Shown piece by piece: positions 17,485 to 26,062 of a DNA stretch of 64,000 bases. Each line of letters begins with the position of its first letter. Position 1 is the first letter of the stretch. Origin of the DNA: Paracoccus laeviglucosivorans (lineage in GTDB: Bacteria > Pseudomonadota > Alphaproteobacteria > Rhodobacterales > Rhodobacteraceae); contig NZ_FXTK01000019.1 in assembly GCF_900182695.1 (NCBI RefSeq), positions 1-64,000 of the forward strand, written 5' to 3'. The translations under genes were made by a program, and so were the position numbers. A model generated the notes under the pieces. It worked only from the letters and a program-made list of their open reading frames with translations. It ran no database searches and was not told where the DNA came from.

Positions 17485-18181
17485 ACAGGCGCTGTTCTTC
17501 CAGCAGGGCTTGCTGCACCAGTTCCATGGCGTGCGGAATGTCGCGGGCGGTCAATGCGCCGACCAGAGCGGCATAGGATTCGCGCTGGCTGCGGATGCGT
17601 TCGGGCGTCATGTGGCGGCGCAGCATGGCGGCGCGCTGCGGCTGTCGGCGGGCCTTGACGACCAGATTGTAGCACGCGACCAGCAGCGGATTGCCGGTGC
17701 CTTCGGCCAGTCGCAGGTGAAATTCCTCCTCGTGGCGGGCGAATTGCGCGGGGTCGGCGTCGTTGTGCATCTGGTCCAGAATGCGGCTCAGCGCCTCGAT
17801 CGTGGCGGGGGGCATGTTGACGATGGCCAGCCGTGCCATCTCTGGCTCAAGGATGCCGCGCATGACTTGCAGATGCAGCGGGCCGGTTGCGGCGATGACC
17901 GGGGCCGAGCCGTCCCAGCCGCCCGGTTCGGTGACGAATGATCCGGCACCGGCGCGCCGCATGATCAGCCCGCGCACCTCAAGAATATCAAGCGCCTCGC
18001 GTAGCGTGTTGCGCGCAACCTTCAGGCTTTCGGCAAGCTGGCGTTCCGCGGGCAGGCGGCTGCCCGGCGGGTAATCCCCCGACGCCATGCGTGCGGCCAA
18101 CGCTTCGACCACCATCTGCACGGTCGAGCCTTGCGCCTTGTCGATTTGGCCGCGCGGCGCGGATTGCGGCAGGAACGACAT
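17468..18181 (-). CDS. GntR-family (FCD) transcriptional regulator
   Basis: 237 aa. The N-terminal winged HTH (about 20-85) is seen in GDYPPGSRLPAERQLAESLK and VARNTLREALDILEVRGLI, followed by an FCD ligand domain with RGILEPEMARLAI and HEEEFHLRLAEGTGNPLL, whose Asp/His residues bind metal in this class. The start at 18181 is set by GGAGG six bases upstream. It lies 98 bp after gmaS on the same strand and convergent with the binding-protein-like gene. It probably regulates the methylated-amine genes; a shared GAACCAATT motif lies upstream of it and of tmm. Confidence 0.88.
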   Translation of the reverse strand: MSFLPQSAPRGQIDKAQGSTVQMVVEALAARMASGDYPPGSRLPAERQLAESLKVARNTLREALDILEVRGLIMRRAGAGSFVTEPGGWDGSAPVIAATGPLHLQVMRGILEPEMARLAIVNMPPATIEALSRILDQMHNDADPAQFARHEEEFHLRLAEGTGNPLLVACYNLVVKARRQPQRAAMLRRHMTPERIRSQRESYAALVGALTARDIPHAMELVQQALLEEQRLFMQED

Positions 18182-18279
18182 GCGGCCTCCGAAAGAAACA
18201 GGACGACGCGAGGGTAGCGCGCCGTCCTTGGGAAGACCAGAGAGCATTGAACCAATTGCGCCAGTTTGGCGATATTGGC

Positions 18280-19584
18280 TTAGATATCCAGCGTGTTATC
18301 CCGCTCCCACTGGGTCAGGTGCGAGGTGTAGGAATTCCATTCCTGCGTTTTCAGCTTGATATAGGCCGCCGAGAACTCCTTGCCCATCGCCTCTTTCAAC
18401 CCTTCGTCGGCATCATAGGCGCGGATGGCGTCCAGAAGGTTAAGCGGAAGTTTCGGTGCATCCGTGACCTTATGGCCTTCGGCATACATGTCGATGTCCC
18501 AGCGCTTGCCCGGATCGGCCTTGCATTTCAGCCCCGAAAGGCCCGCCGCGATGATGACCGCCTGCAACAGATACGGGTTCACTGCGCCGTCGGGCAGGCG
18601 AAGTTCGAACCGACCCGGACCGGGGACACGCACCATGTGGGTGCGATTGTTGCCCGTCCATGTCACCGAATTCGGTGCCCATGTCGCGCCCGATGTGGTG
18701 CGCGGCGCGTTGATGCGCTTGTAGCTGTTCACCGTAGGATTGGTGATCGCGGCCAGCGCCGATGCGTGCTTCATGATGCCGCCAAGGAAGTGGCGACCCT
18801 GATCGGACAGGCTTAGTTCCTTGCTGTCGTCGGCAAATGCGTTCTTGCCGTCCTTGGTCCAGACCGAGATATGGGCATGGCAGCCGTTGCCTGTCAGGCC
18901 CATGATCGGCTTGGGCATGAAGGTCGCGCGCAACCCGTGCTTTTCCGCGACGGATCGCGTCATGAACTTGAAGAAGCTGTGCTTGTCGGCCGTCGCCATG
19001 GCGCTGTCGTATTTCCAGTTCATCTCGAACTGGCCATTCGCGTCCTCGTGGTCGTTCTGATAGGCCTCCCAGCCCAGCTCCAGCATGTAGTCGCAGATTT
19101 CCGCGATCACGTCATAGCGGCGCATTACCGCCTGCTGGTCATAGCAGGGTTTCACCGCAGTATCGGCAGTGTCGGCGACCGAGGTGCCTTCGGGGGACAG
19201 CAGGAAGAATTCCGGCTCGACCCCGGTCTTGATGTCCAGACCAAGCTCGGCTGCTTCGGCGACAAGCCGGGCCAGCACGTTGCGCGGCGCCTGATCCAGC
19301 GCGCCATTGCCGGACATGATGCAGTTCGAGGCCACCCAGGCCACGTCCTTTTTCCATGGCAGCTGGATCACGGCGGACGGATCGGGCAGCGCCATCATGT
19401 CGGGATGCGCCGGTGTCAGGTCAAGCCATGTGGCGAAGCCTGCAAAACCCGCGCCGTCCTTTTGCATGTCCGCGATGGCCTGCGCCGGAACCAGCTTGGC
19501 GCGCTGGCCGCCGAACAGGTCCGTATACGAGATCATGAAGTATTTGATGCCCTTTTCGCGGGCGAATTCGGCAAGATCGGTCAT
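18280..19584 (-). CDS. gmaS: Gamma-glutamylmethylamide synthetase (glutamine synthetase family)
   Basis: 434 aa, about the length of GmaS. ATP-dependent ligation of methylamine to glutamate, the entry step of the N-methylglutamate pathway. Glutamine-synthetase landmarks are VEPEFFLLSPEG, GNGCHAHISVWTKDG, NSYKRINAPRTTSG and RFELRLPDGAVNPYLLQA. The start at 19584 is preceded by CAACAGGGAA. A longer frame running back into mgsC was rejected. Ordinary GlnA or a gamma-glutamylamine synthetase is the alternative; mgsABC immediately upstream and mgd, dmm and tmm in the same region make GmaS the best call. Confidence 0.9.
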   Translation of the reverse strand: MTDLAEFAREKGIKYFMISYTDLFGGQRAKLVPAQAIADMQKDGAGFAGFATWLDLTPAHPDMMALPDPSAVIQLPWKKDVAWVASNCIMSGNGALDQAPRNVLARLVAEAAELGLDIKTGVEPEFFLLSPEGTSVADTADTAVKPCYDQQAVMRRYDVIAEICDYMLELGWEAYQNDHEDANGQFEMNWKYDSAMATADKHSFFKFMTRSVAEKHGLRATFMPKPIMGLTGNGCHAHISVWTKDGKNAFADDSKELSLSDQGRHFLGGIMKHASALAAITNPTVNSYKRINAPRTTSGATWAPNSVTWTGNNRTHMVRVPGPGRFELRLPDGAVNPYLLQAVIIAAGLSGLKCKADPGKRWDIDMYAEGHKVTDAPKLPLNLLDAIRAYDADEGLKEAMGKEFSAAYIKLKTQEWNSYTSHLTQWERDNTLDI

Positions 19585-19616
19585 GTCAGTTCCCTGTTGG
19601 ATTTCGTTCAGGACCG

Positions 19617-19639
19617 GGGCGGGGGGCATGGCCCCGCCC
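19617..19639 (-). other. Intercistronic stem-loop between mgsC and gmaS
   Basis: GGGCGGGG / CCCCGCCC with a 7-nt loop in the 68-bp gap between the mgsC stop and gmaS start. No U-tract follows, so differential mRNA stability is more likely than termination. Confidence 0.5.
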
Positions 19640-19652
19640 TTCTGGTCGTGGA

Positions 19653-20978
19653 TCAGAAACCGGTCTGGCCGGGGATCCAGCTGGTCCCTGCCAGCGGCAC
19701 GCCCGCCATGGCAGCGGCCTCGATGGTCAAGGCGCACAGATCCTCGGGTTCAAGGTTGTGGACGTGGCTTTTGCCGCAGGCCCGCGCGATGGTCTGGCAT
19801 TCCAGCGTCATCACGGCCAGGTAGTTGCGCAGGCGACGACCGGCTTCGACCGGATCGACGCGCTTCATCAGCTCGGGGTCCTGGGTGGTGATGCCCGCCG
19901 GATCCTTGCCTTCGTGCCAGTCGTCATAGGCGGCGGCGGTGGTTCCCAGCGCCTCATATTCGGCGGCCCATTTCGGGTCGTTTTCACCCAAAGCGATCAA
20001 GGCTGCGGTCCCGATGGCAACCGCGTCGGCCCCAAGTGCCAACGCCTTGGCCACATCCGCGCCGGTGCGGATGCCGCCAGACACGACCAGTTGGACCTTG
20101 CGATGCATCCCCAGATCCTGCAGCGCCTTCACGGCGGGGCGGATACAGGCCAGCGTCGGCTGGCCGACATTTTCGATGAACACGTCCTGCGTCGCGGCGG
20201 TCCCGCCCTGCATGCCGTCCAGCACCACCACATCGGCCCCGGCCTTCACCGCAAGCGCGGTGTCGTAATAGGGGCGGGCGCCGCCGATCTTGATGTAGAT
20301 CGGTTTTTCCCAGTTGGTGATCTCGCGGATCTCAAGGATCTTGATCTCCAGATCGTCCGGGCCGGTCCAGTCGGGGTGACGGCAGGCCGAACGCTGGTCG
20401 ATGCCGATGGGCAGGTTGCGCATCTTGGCCACGCGCTCGGTGATCTTCTGGCCCAGCAGCATACCGCCGCCGCCGGGTTTCGCGCCTTGGCCGACCACGA
20501 TCTCGATGGCGTCAGCGCGACGAAGATCGTCGGGGTTCATGCCGTAGCGGCTGGGAAGATACTGGTAGACCAGCTTTTCCGAATGGCCGCGTTCCTCGTT
20601 GGTCATGCCGCCGTCGCCGGTGGTGGTCGAGGTGCCTGCCAGCGTCGCGCCGCGACCCAAGGCTTCCTTGGCCGGACCGGACAGCGCGCCAAAGGACATG
20701 CCGGCAATGGTCACGGGGATTTTCAGTTCGATCGGCTTCTTGGCAAAGCGCGTGCCAAGGACGACCGAGGTGTCGCATTTTTCGCGGTAACCTTCCAGCG
20801 GATAGCGGCTGATGGACGCGCCAAGGAACAGCAGGTCGTCGAAATGCGGCACCTTGCGTTTGGCACCACCGCCACGAATGTCATAGATGCCGGTATCGGC
20901 AGCGCGGCGGATTTCGGCGTTGATCTCGGGCGAATAGGTCCAGCTGTCGCGGGGCAGCGTTTGGGGGGTCTTTTCCAT
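19653..20978 (-). CDS. mgsC: N-methylglutamate synthase subunit C (FMN-binding glutamate synthase family)
   Basis: 441 aa from the ATG at 20978, which has GAGGG five bases upstream; an in-frame ATG at 20990 overlapping the mgsB stop is the alternative. It is the glutamate-synthase alpha/beta-barrel: VTIAGMSFGALSGPAKEALG, STTTGDGGMTNEERGHSEKL, GAKPGGGGMLLGQKITERVA, and LDGMQGGTAATQDVF. With MgsA and MgsB it makes N-methylglutamate from gamma-glutamylmethylamide or methylamine and a 2-oxoglutarate-derived acceptor. Order mgsA-mgsB-mgsC-gmaS is clear. A plain GltB-like enzyme is unlikely, since its domains are split over three genes here as in mgsABC. Confidence 0.9.
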   Translation of the reverse strand: MEKTPQTLPRDSWTYSPEINAEIRRAADTGIYDIRGGGAKRKVPHFDDLLFLGASISRYPLEGYREKCDTSVVLGTRFAKKPIELKIPVTIAGMSFGALSGPAKEALGRGATLAGTSTTTGDGGMTNEERGHSEKLVYQYLPSRYGMNPDDLRRADAIEIVVGQGAKPGGGGMLLGQKITERVAKMRNLPIGIDQRSACRHPDWTGPDDLEIKILEIREITNWEKPIYIKIGGARPYYDTALAVKAGADVVVLDGMQGGTAATQDVFIENVGQPTLACIRPAVKALQDLGMHRKVQLVVSGGIRTGADVAKALALGADAVAIGTAALIALGENDPKWAAEYEALGTTAAAYDDWHEGKDPAGITTQDPELMKRVDPVEAGRRLRNYLAVMTLECQTIARACGKSHVHNLEPEDLCALTIEAAAMAGVPLAGTSWIPGQTGF

Positions 20979-20989
20979 GATGTCCCTCA

Positions 20990-21673
20990 TCAGTAGGCGC
21001 CAGCGTGATCGACGTGGAAGTTGTAAAGCTTGCGGGCGGAGCCGTAACGCTTGAACTCCTCGGGTTTGGCATCGCTGCCCGCACGTTCCAGCAGGTCGCG
21101 CAGGATGTCGAGATGTTCCGGGCGCACTTCCTTTTCGATGCAGTCCGAGCCCAGCGACTTGACGCTGCCGCGCACGAAAAGCCGCGCCTCGTAAAGGCTG
21201 TCGCCAAGCGCGTCGCCCGCATCGCCGCAGACGACAAGGTTGCCCGATTGCGCCATGAAGGCCGACATATGGCCGATATTGCCATGCACCACGATGTCGA
21301 TGCCCTTCATCGAAATCCCGCAGCGCGAGGATGCGTTGCCCTTGATGACCAGCAACCCGCCCTGGCCGGTGGCTCCGGCATATTGGCTGGCGTCGCCTTC
21401 GATGATGACGGTGCCCGACATCATGTTTTCCGCGACCCCCGGACCGGCCGAGCCGGTCACATGCACGGTGGCCTGTTTGTTCATGCCCGCGCAGTAATAG
21501 CCGGTCGAGCCTTTCACCGTGACCTCGATCGGCGCATCAAGGCCGACGGCAATGGCATGGGCACCTTTCGGGTTTTCGATCACCCAAGCAGTCTGGTTGG
21601 TGTCCTTGGCTTGGGCTTGCAGCGTCTGGTTCAGCTCGCGCAACTCGGTCTTGGCCATGTCGATGGTCTGCAT
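20990..21673 (-). CDS. mgsB: N-methylglutamate synthase subunit B (GXGXG domain protein)
   Basis: 227 aa, corresponding to the C-terminal GXGXG beta-helix domain of glutamate synthase. Repeats are visible as VTVKGSTGYYCAGMNKQATV, TVIIEGDASQYAGATGQGG, KGNASSRCGISMKGIDIVVHG, and VVCGDAGDALGDSLYEA. It is a structural subunit of the split synthase. The ATG at 21673 lies 4 bp after the mgsA stop; the stop at 20990 touches the mgsC start region. The longer open frame to 21868 is inside mgsA and not used. Confidence 0.9.
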   Translation of the reverse strand: MQTIDMAKTELRELNQTLQAQAKDTNQTAWVIENPKGAHAIAVGLDAPIEVTVKGSTGYYCAGMNKQATVHVTGSAGPGVAENMMSGTVIIEGDASQYAGATGQGGLLVIKGNASSRCGISMKGIDIVVHGNIGHMSAFMAQSGNLVVCGDAGDALGDSLYEARLFVRGSVKSLGSDCIEKEVRPEHLDILRDLLERAGSDAKPEEFKRYGSARKLYNFHVDHAGAY

Positions 21674-21677
21674 CTTA

Positions 21678-22565
21678 TCAGCGCTCCCAGAAATAGACGG
21701 TGGCGGGTTCGGGTTCCCACACGCGGGCGTTTTCGATGCCCGGCAGGTTGGCCAAGGCGCGGTATTCGCTGCCAAAGGCCACGTAATCATCGGTTTCGGC
21801 CATGACGGCAGGTTTGCACGCAATGGGGTCGCGCACCACGCCGAAGCCGTTCTTGGTGCCGACGACAAAGGTGAAGAAGCCGTCCAGATCGTCCAGCGTG
21901 CCTTCCAGCGCCTGCCCCAGATTGGCCCCTTCGGCCAGACGGGACGAGATATAGGTCGCGGCGACTTCGGTGTCGTTCTGGGTCTGGGTCAGGAAGCCCT
22001 TGGCCGCCAGTTCACGCCGCATCCCGGCATGGTTCGACAGCGACCCGTTATGCACCAGACACTGGTCGGCCCCGGTCGAAAAGGGGTGCGCACCCAACGT
22101 CGTCACGGCGCTTTCGGTGGCCATGCGGGTGTGGCCAATTCCGTGACTGCCGACCATGTCGCGCAGGTGGAAACGCTCGGCCACATCCTTGGGCAGGCCG
22201 ACTTCCTTGTAGATTTCCATCGAATGGCCGGCACCCATGATGCGGATGCCTTTTTCGGCCATGAAAGCGCGGGCTTGCGCCTCGGCACCGTCGGGCAGCG
22301 TCAGGACGGCGTGGGTATCGACGACGCGCATCGAAACCGGGGCATCCAGCGCCGCCGACAGTGCGGCGTCCAGACCTTCGAACGTCGCGTCAGGTGTATC
22401 TGACTGGACCGTGATCTTCAGCTTGCCGCTGTCATCGCCATAGATCGCGATGCCGGCGCTGTCGGGTCCGCGATCTGTCATGGTGATGAGCATGTCGGTC
22501 AGCAGCTCGCCCAGCTGAGGGCGCAGGTCCTCTTTTTTCAGGAACAGGCCAACGATGCCGCACAT
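21678..22565 (-). CDS. mgsA: N-methylglutamate synthase subunit A (class II glutamine amidotransferase)
   Basis: 295 aa. It begins MCGIVGLFLKKEDL, so Cys2 becomes the N-terminal nucleophile of an Ntn amidotransferase. Other motifs are TDRGPDSAGIAIYGD, GHTRMATESAVTTLGAHPFS, and LVHNGSLSNHAGMRRELAAKG. In the pathway this domain probably hydrolyses gamma-glutamylmethylamide and channels methylamine to the synthase subunits. It is first in the leftward mgsABC-gmaS operon; a 448-bp region with promoter-like AT-rich DNA lies upstream. Confidence 0.9.
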   Translation of the reverse strand: MCGIVGLFLKKEDLRPQLGELLTDMLITMTDRGPDSAGIAIYGDDSGKLKITVQSDTPDATFEGLDAALSAALDAPVSMRVVDTHAVLTLPDGAEAQARAFMAEKGIRIMGAGHSMEIYKEVGLPKDVAERFHLRDMVGSHGIGHTRMATESAVTTLGAHPFSTGADQCLVHNGSLSNHAGMRRELAAKGFLTQTQNDTEVAATYISSRLAEGANLGQALEGTLDDLDGFFTFVVGTKNGFGVVRDPIACKPAVMAETDDYVAFGSEYRALANLPGIENARVWEPEPATVYFWER

Positions 22566-23013
22566 GTTCTTCTCCGTGCCATGAATGTCTCTCTGCTTAT
22601 TGATTAGCAGGAAGATGATTTTCCTCAAATGAAAACTTTCTTCGTGAGAGAATAAATTAGCCCCAAGGAATAAATGCCTAAAGTTTGGGCAATGATGCCA
22701 AATCCCCCAGAGATCGGCACCATCTGCGGGACAAAGACTAATCCGATGCTTCATTGGGAAACGGTCGCGCCGGATAAAGGCCGGTAACAGCGGAACGGAC
22801 CTTGGGTTCGTGCACATTGGAACAAGACGTCGCTGCGTGGGAGTGCCGCCAGCTGCGGATGGCGCATCAACCAATGTATGATCGCGTTACAAGCAGCCGA
22901 GGACAGAATCGAATAGGGACTGGACCCTGTTCCGCCAGTCGAATCGTCTTCGGGTTACGCTGCTTAAATCGCCTTCGCAGCGGCACGCCAGCAGCACTGG
23001 CGCGCCGTTCCGG
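22566..23013 (-). promoter_or_regulatory. Upstream region of mgsABC-gmaS operon (448 bp, no gene seen)
   Basis: The first 150 bp are clearly AT-richer than the surroundings and should hold the mgsA promoter. TTTGG-N9-CCAAA (22684-22702) is an imperfect dyad and a possible operator. The rest, to the tmoV stop, shows no supported coding frame or RNA. Confidence 0.5.
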
Positions 23014-24039
23014 TCAGGCCCCAGCCGAAACCGCGATAGCGCGTTGCATGGACAATTGCCCGACAGGCGTTCCGTTTGGATCATGCACGCCCAGGTTCTG
23101 GATACCGCGGGTCATCATATCGCGTAGCGCCTCGGCCAGCGACAGGTCGGAACGGACCACGGCCTCGGGCAGGCTGGCACCGTTCAGCGGCTCCATGACC
23201 GAGCCGACACGCAGCACCTTGCCGCGATCGACGTGCTGGACAAAGTTCGCGACGTAATCGTCGGCGGGGTTCAGCACGATGTCCTGACCCGTGCCCTGCT
23301 GGATGACCGAGCCGTCGCGCAAAAGCGCGATTCGGTCGCCAATGCGCAAGGCCTCGTCCAGATCATGGGTGATGAAGACGATGGTCTTGCGGACCTCGCG
23401 TTGCAGGTCCAGCAGCACGGTCTGCATGTCATAGCGGATCAGCGGGTCCAGCGCCGAATAGGCTTCGTCCATCAACAGGATCGGGGCGTCGTTAGCCAAG
23501 GCGCGGGCCAGCCCGACGCGCTGCTGCATCCCGCCCGAAAGCTGGGCCGGATATTTCGTCTCGAACCCCAAAAGGCCGACACGTTCGATCCAGCGCATTG
23601 CGGTCTTGTTGCGCGCGGCGGCGTCGACGCCCTGAATCTCCAGCCCGTAGCCGACGTTTTCGATGACGGTTCGGTGCGGCAGCAATCCGAACTTTTGAAA
23701 AACCATGGCGGTTTTGCGCATCCGGAACGCGCGCAGCGTCTCGGGCGACATCTTCACCACATCGGTGCCTTCGATCAGGATTTCGCCGGCGGTCGGGTCG
23801 ATCAGGCGGTTGATATGGCGAATCAGCGTGGACTTGCCCGAGCCGGACAGCCCCATCACAACCTGAATCTCGCCCGCCGGGATGCTGATATTGATGTCAC
23901 GCAGCCCAAGGACATGGCGGTGCTGGTCGTTCAGTTCCTGCTTGGTCATGCCGCGGTTGATGGCGTCGATGAAGTCGCGGCCACGCGCGCCGAAGATCTT
24001 GAACAGGTTCTTGATTTCGATGCCGATAGGTTCAGACAT
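23014..24039 (-). CDS. tmoV: ABC transporter ATP-binding protein, ProV/TmoV type
   Basis: 341 aa ATPase of a quaternary-amine importer. Walker [11 protein letters not shown]-loop [12 protein letters not shown], signature [15 protein letters not shown], Walker [14 protein letters not shown], and H-loop ITHDLDEAL are all intact. The C-terminal tail (about 275-341) is one short CBS-like segment, so it is shorter than E. coli ProV with its tandem CBS pair. Its ATG at 24039 overlaps the permease stop. Position beside the TMA/TMAO genes suggests the TMAO importer TmoXWV; glycine betaine or proline betaine is the alternative. Confidence 0.82.
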   Translation of the reverse strand: MSEPIGIEIKNLFKIFGARGRDFIDAINRGMTKQELNDQHRHVLGLRDINISIPAGEIQVVMGLSGSGKSTLIRHINRLIDPTAGEILIEGTDVVKMSPETLRAFRMRKTAMVFQKFGLLPHRTVIENVGYGLEIQGVDAAARNKTAMRWIERVGLLGFETKYPAQLSGGMQQRVGLARALANDAPILLMDEAYSALDPLIRYDMQTVLLDLQREVRKTIVFITHDLDEALRIGDRIALLRDGSVIQQGTGQDIVLNPADDYVANFVQHVDRGKVLRVGSVMEPLNGASLPEAVVRSDLSLAEALRDMMTRGIQNLGVHDPNGTPVGQLSMQRAIAVSAGA

Positions 24040-24919
24040 GGCCACCTCCGCGGTGTTTTTGCAGGCGTTGGCCCCAGGCCTGGCTGATGCGGTCGAACAG
24101 GATGGCGATGCCGACGATTGCAAGGCCGTTGAACAGGCCCAGCGTGAAATACTGGTTGGAAATCGCCTTCAGCACCGGCTGACCCAGCCCCTGCACGCCG
24201 ATCATCGAGGCGATGACGACCATGGCCAGCGCCATCATGATGGTCTGGTTGATGCCCGCCATGATGGTCGGCAGGGCCAGCGGCAGCTCGGCCTTGACCA
24301 GCCGTTGCCATTTCGACGACCCGAAGGCGTCGGCGGCTTCAAGCACCTCGCCATCGACCTGCCGGATACCCAGATTGGTCAGGCGGATCATCGGCGGGAT
24401 GGCATAGATCACGACCGCGATCAGGCCCGGCACCTTGCCAATGCCCAACAGCATGACCACCGGAATCAGATAGACGAAGCTGGGCATGGTCTGCATCACG
24501 TCAAGGATCGGGTTGACGAAGGCCTGCACCCGGTCCGATCGCGACATCAGGATGCCGATCGGCAGCCCGACCGCGATCGCCAGCAGGGTGGATGTCAGGA
24601 TCATCGAAATGGTCTTCATCGTGTCGTCCCACATGCCGAACGCGCCGATCAGGCATAGGGTGATGATGCTTGCCAGAACGATCTTGATGCTGCGGCTGGC
24701 GAACCAAGCGATGGCCGCGATGACGATCAGGATGATGGGCCATGGCGTGTTCGTCAGCAGGTTTTCGGACCAGACCAGAAAGTGGCGCAGCGGCTCAAAG
24801 ATGCTTTCGATGGCGTCGCCATAGTTGCGGGTGAAGGACCGGAAGCCGTCGTCGATGACCTTTTTCAGATCTCGCAGAAATCCGTCATCGAGTTGGGGGA
24901 ATTTGTTGAACCAAGTCAT
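24032..24919 (-). CDS. tmoW: ABC transporter permease, ProW/TmoW type
   Basis: 295 aa inner-membrane permease. A soluble N-terminus of about 60 residues is followed by about 6-7 transmembrane segments and the coupling motif EAADAFGSSKWQRLVKAELP (about 190-210) typical of binding-protein-dependent permeases. It forms the importer with the ATPase and binding-protein genes on either side. It lies 67 bp after the binding-protein stop, across a strong stem-loop. Confidence 0.84.
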   Translation of the reverse strand: MTWFNKFPQLDDGFLRDLKKVIDDGFRSFTRNYGDAIESIFEPLRHFLVWSENLLTNTPWPIILIVIAAIAWFASRSIKIVLASIITLCLIGAFGMWDDTMKTISMILTSTLLAIAVGLPIGILMSRSDRVQAFVNPILDVMQTMPSFVYLIPVVMLLGIGKVPGLIAVVIYAIPPMIRLTNLGIRQVDGEVLEAADAFGSSKWQRLVKAELPLALPTIMAGINQTIMMALAMVVIASMIGVQGLGQPVLKAISNQYFTLGLFNGLAIVGIAILFDRISQAWGQRLQKHRGGGHV

Positions 24920-24958
24920 GGCGACCTCATCAATGGGTGGGCTACGACAGGAAGGATG

Positions 24959-24979
24959 GGGGCCGCGCGCAGCGGCCCC
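24959..24979 (-). other. Stem-loop between tmoX and tmoW
   Basis: GGGGCCGC / GCGGCCCC, perfect 8-bp stem with a 5-nt loop, directly after the binding-protein gene. Such hairpins commonly raise the binding protein to permease ratio by protecting upstream mRNA. Confidence 0.55.
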
Positions 24980-24986
24980 GGTCCGT

Positions 24987-25985
24987 TCAAAGGGCGGCTT
25001 TGATCTTTTCAGCCGCTTCCGGCGTGACCCATTGCGTCCACATGTCGGGATGCTGCTTCAGGAACTCGCGCGCGCCATCTTCGCCGGTCGCCTGATTGTC
25101 GGTCATCCATGCCATCAACTGGTTGACGGTGTTGTTGTCCCAGCTGCGCTTCTTCAGATAGTCGATCACGCCCGGATCGGATTTCTCGGCGAATTCCGAC
25201 GACACCAGCGTGAAGACATTGTCGCGCGGAAAGGCGTTCGGCTTGGGATCGGTGCAATCCGCGACCGAAGTGCAGCGCTTCCATTCCGCCATGTCGTTCT
25301 GGACGCCGAAATCGACCGGCACCATGTCATATTTGCCCAGCATCGAAGTCGGGGACCAATAGAAGCCCAGCCAGGGTGCCTTTTGTTCATAGGCCCGCGC
25401 CATCGAACCGTCCAGCCCAGCGGCCGATCCGGTATCGACCAGTGTGAAACCCTTGCCTTCGATGTCGAAGGCTTTGGCAAGCTGGCTGGTGATGATCGTG
25501 CCGCCCCAGCCGGCGGGACCGTTATAAACCGCGCCTTTTGAGGCATCTTCCGGCGCGGGGAACAGCTGCGGATTGGCAAGGATTTCTTCGATCTTGTTCA
25601 GGTTGGGGTGTTCATCCAGCATATAGCGGGGAATGAACCAGCCCTGCTGCCCGCCATCGGAAAGCGACCGCGACAGTTCAACGATCTTGCCGTCCTTCAG
25701 GCCGCCTGCAACCACCTCGGGGACCAGATCGACCCATGATTCCGGCACGATTTCCGGCTGGCCCTTTTCTACTAGCGAGGTGATGGCGGGAACCGTGTCG
25801 CTGGTGGTAATCTCGGCGTCGCAGCCATAGCCTTCGTTCAGGATAAGCTGGTCAAGATTGGCCAACACTTCGGCACTTTGCCAGTTCATGCTGGCGATGG
25901 TGAACGATCCGCATTCCGCGCTGGCAGCCGTTGAAAATGCGATAGCCGGGATGGCCGCGGCAATCGTGAAAGCAAGTCTGTTCAT
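24987..25985 (-). CDS. tmoX: ABC transporter substrate-binding protein, ProX/TmoX type
   Basis: 332 aa with a signal peptide (MNRLAFTIAAAIPAIAFSTA, cleavage likely after ASA at about 23). The mature protein is of the OpuAC/ProX class. Tryptophans at about residues 35, 84, 116, 160, 205 and 210, in contexts MNWQSAEV, PESWVDLVPE, QQGWFIPRY, GPAGWGG and APWLGFYWSP, could build the aromatic cage that binds a quaternary or N-oxide head group. The start has CAACAGGGAA upstream, the same leader as gmaS and the permease gene. TMAO is proposed as ligand from context. Confidence 0.82.
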   Translation of the reverse strand: MNRLAFTIAAAIPAIAFSTAASAECGSFTIASMNWQSAEVLANLDQLILNEGYGCDAEITTSDTVPAITSLVEKGQPEIVPESWVDLVPEVVAGGLKDGKIVELSRSLSDGGQQGWFIPRYMLDEHPNLNKIEEILANPQLFPAPEDASKGAVYNGPAGWGGTIITSQLAKAFDIEGKGFTLVDTGSAAGLDGSMARAYEQKAPWLGFYWSPTSMLGKYDMVPVDFGVQNDMAEWKRCTSVADCTDPKPNAFPRDNVFTLVSSEFAEKSDPGVIDYLKKRSWDNNTVNQLMAWMTDNQATGEDGAREFLKQHPDMWTQWVTPEAAEKIKAAL

Positions 25986-26062
25986 TATGTTTTCCCTGTT
26001 GCGGTCTTGATGATTTGACCCGCGACGCTACCGCTTCGTCATCGGGCAATGGCAATCTGGCC

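Noticed and set aside
22684..22702. Sigma-54 promoter upstream of mgsA (TTTGGCA...TTGC)
   Set aside because: GG-to-GC spacing is too short for a -24/-12 element; kept only as an imperfect dyad.
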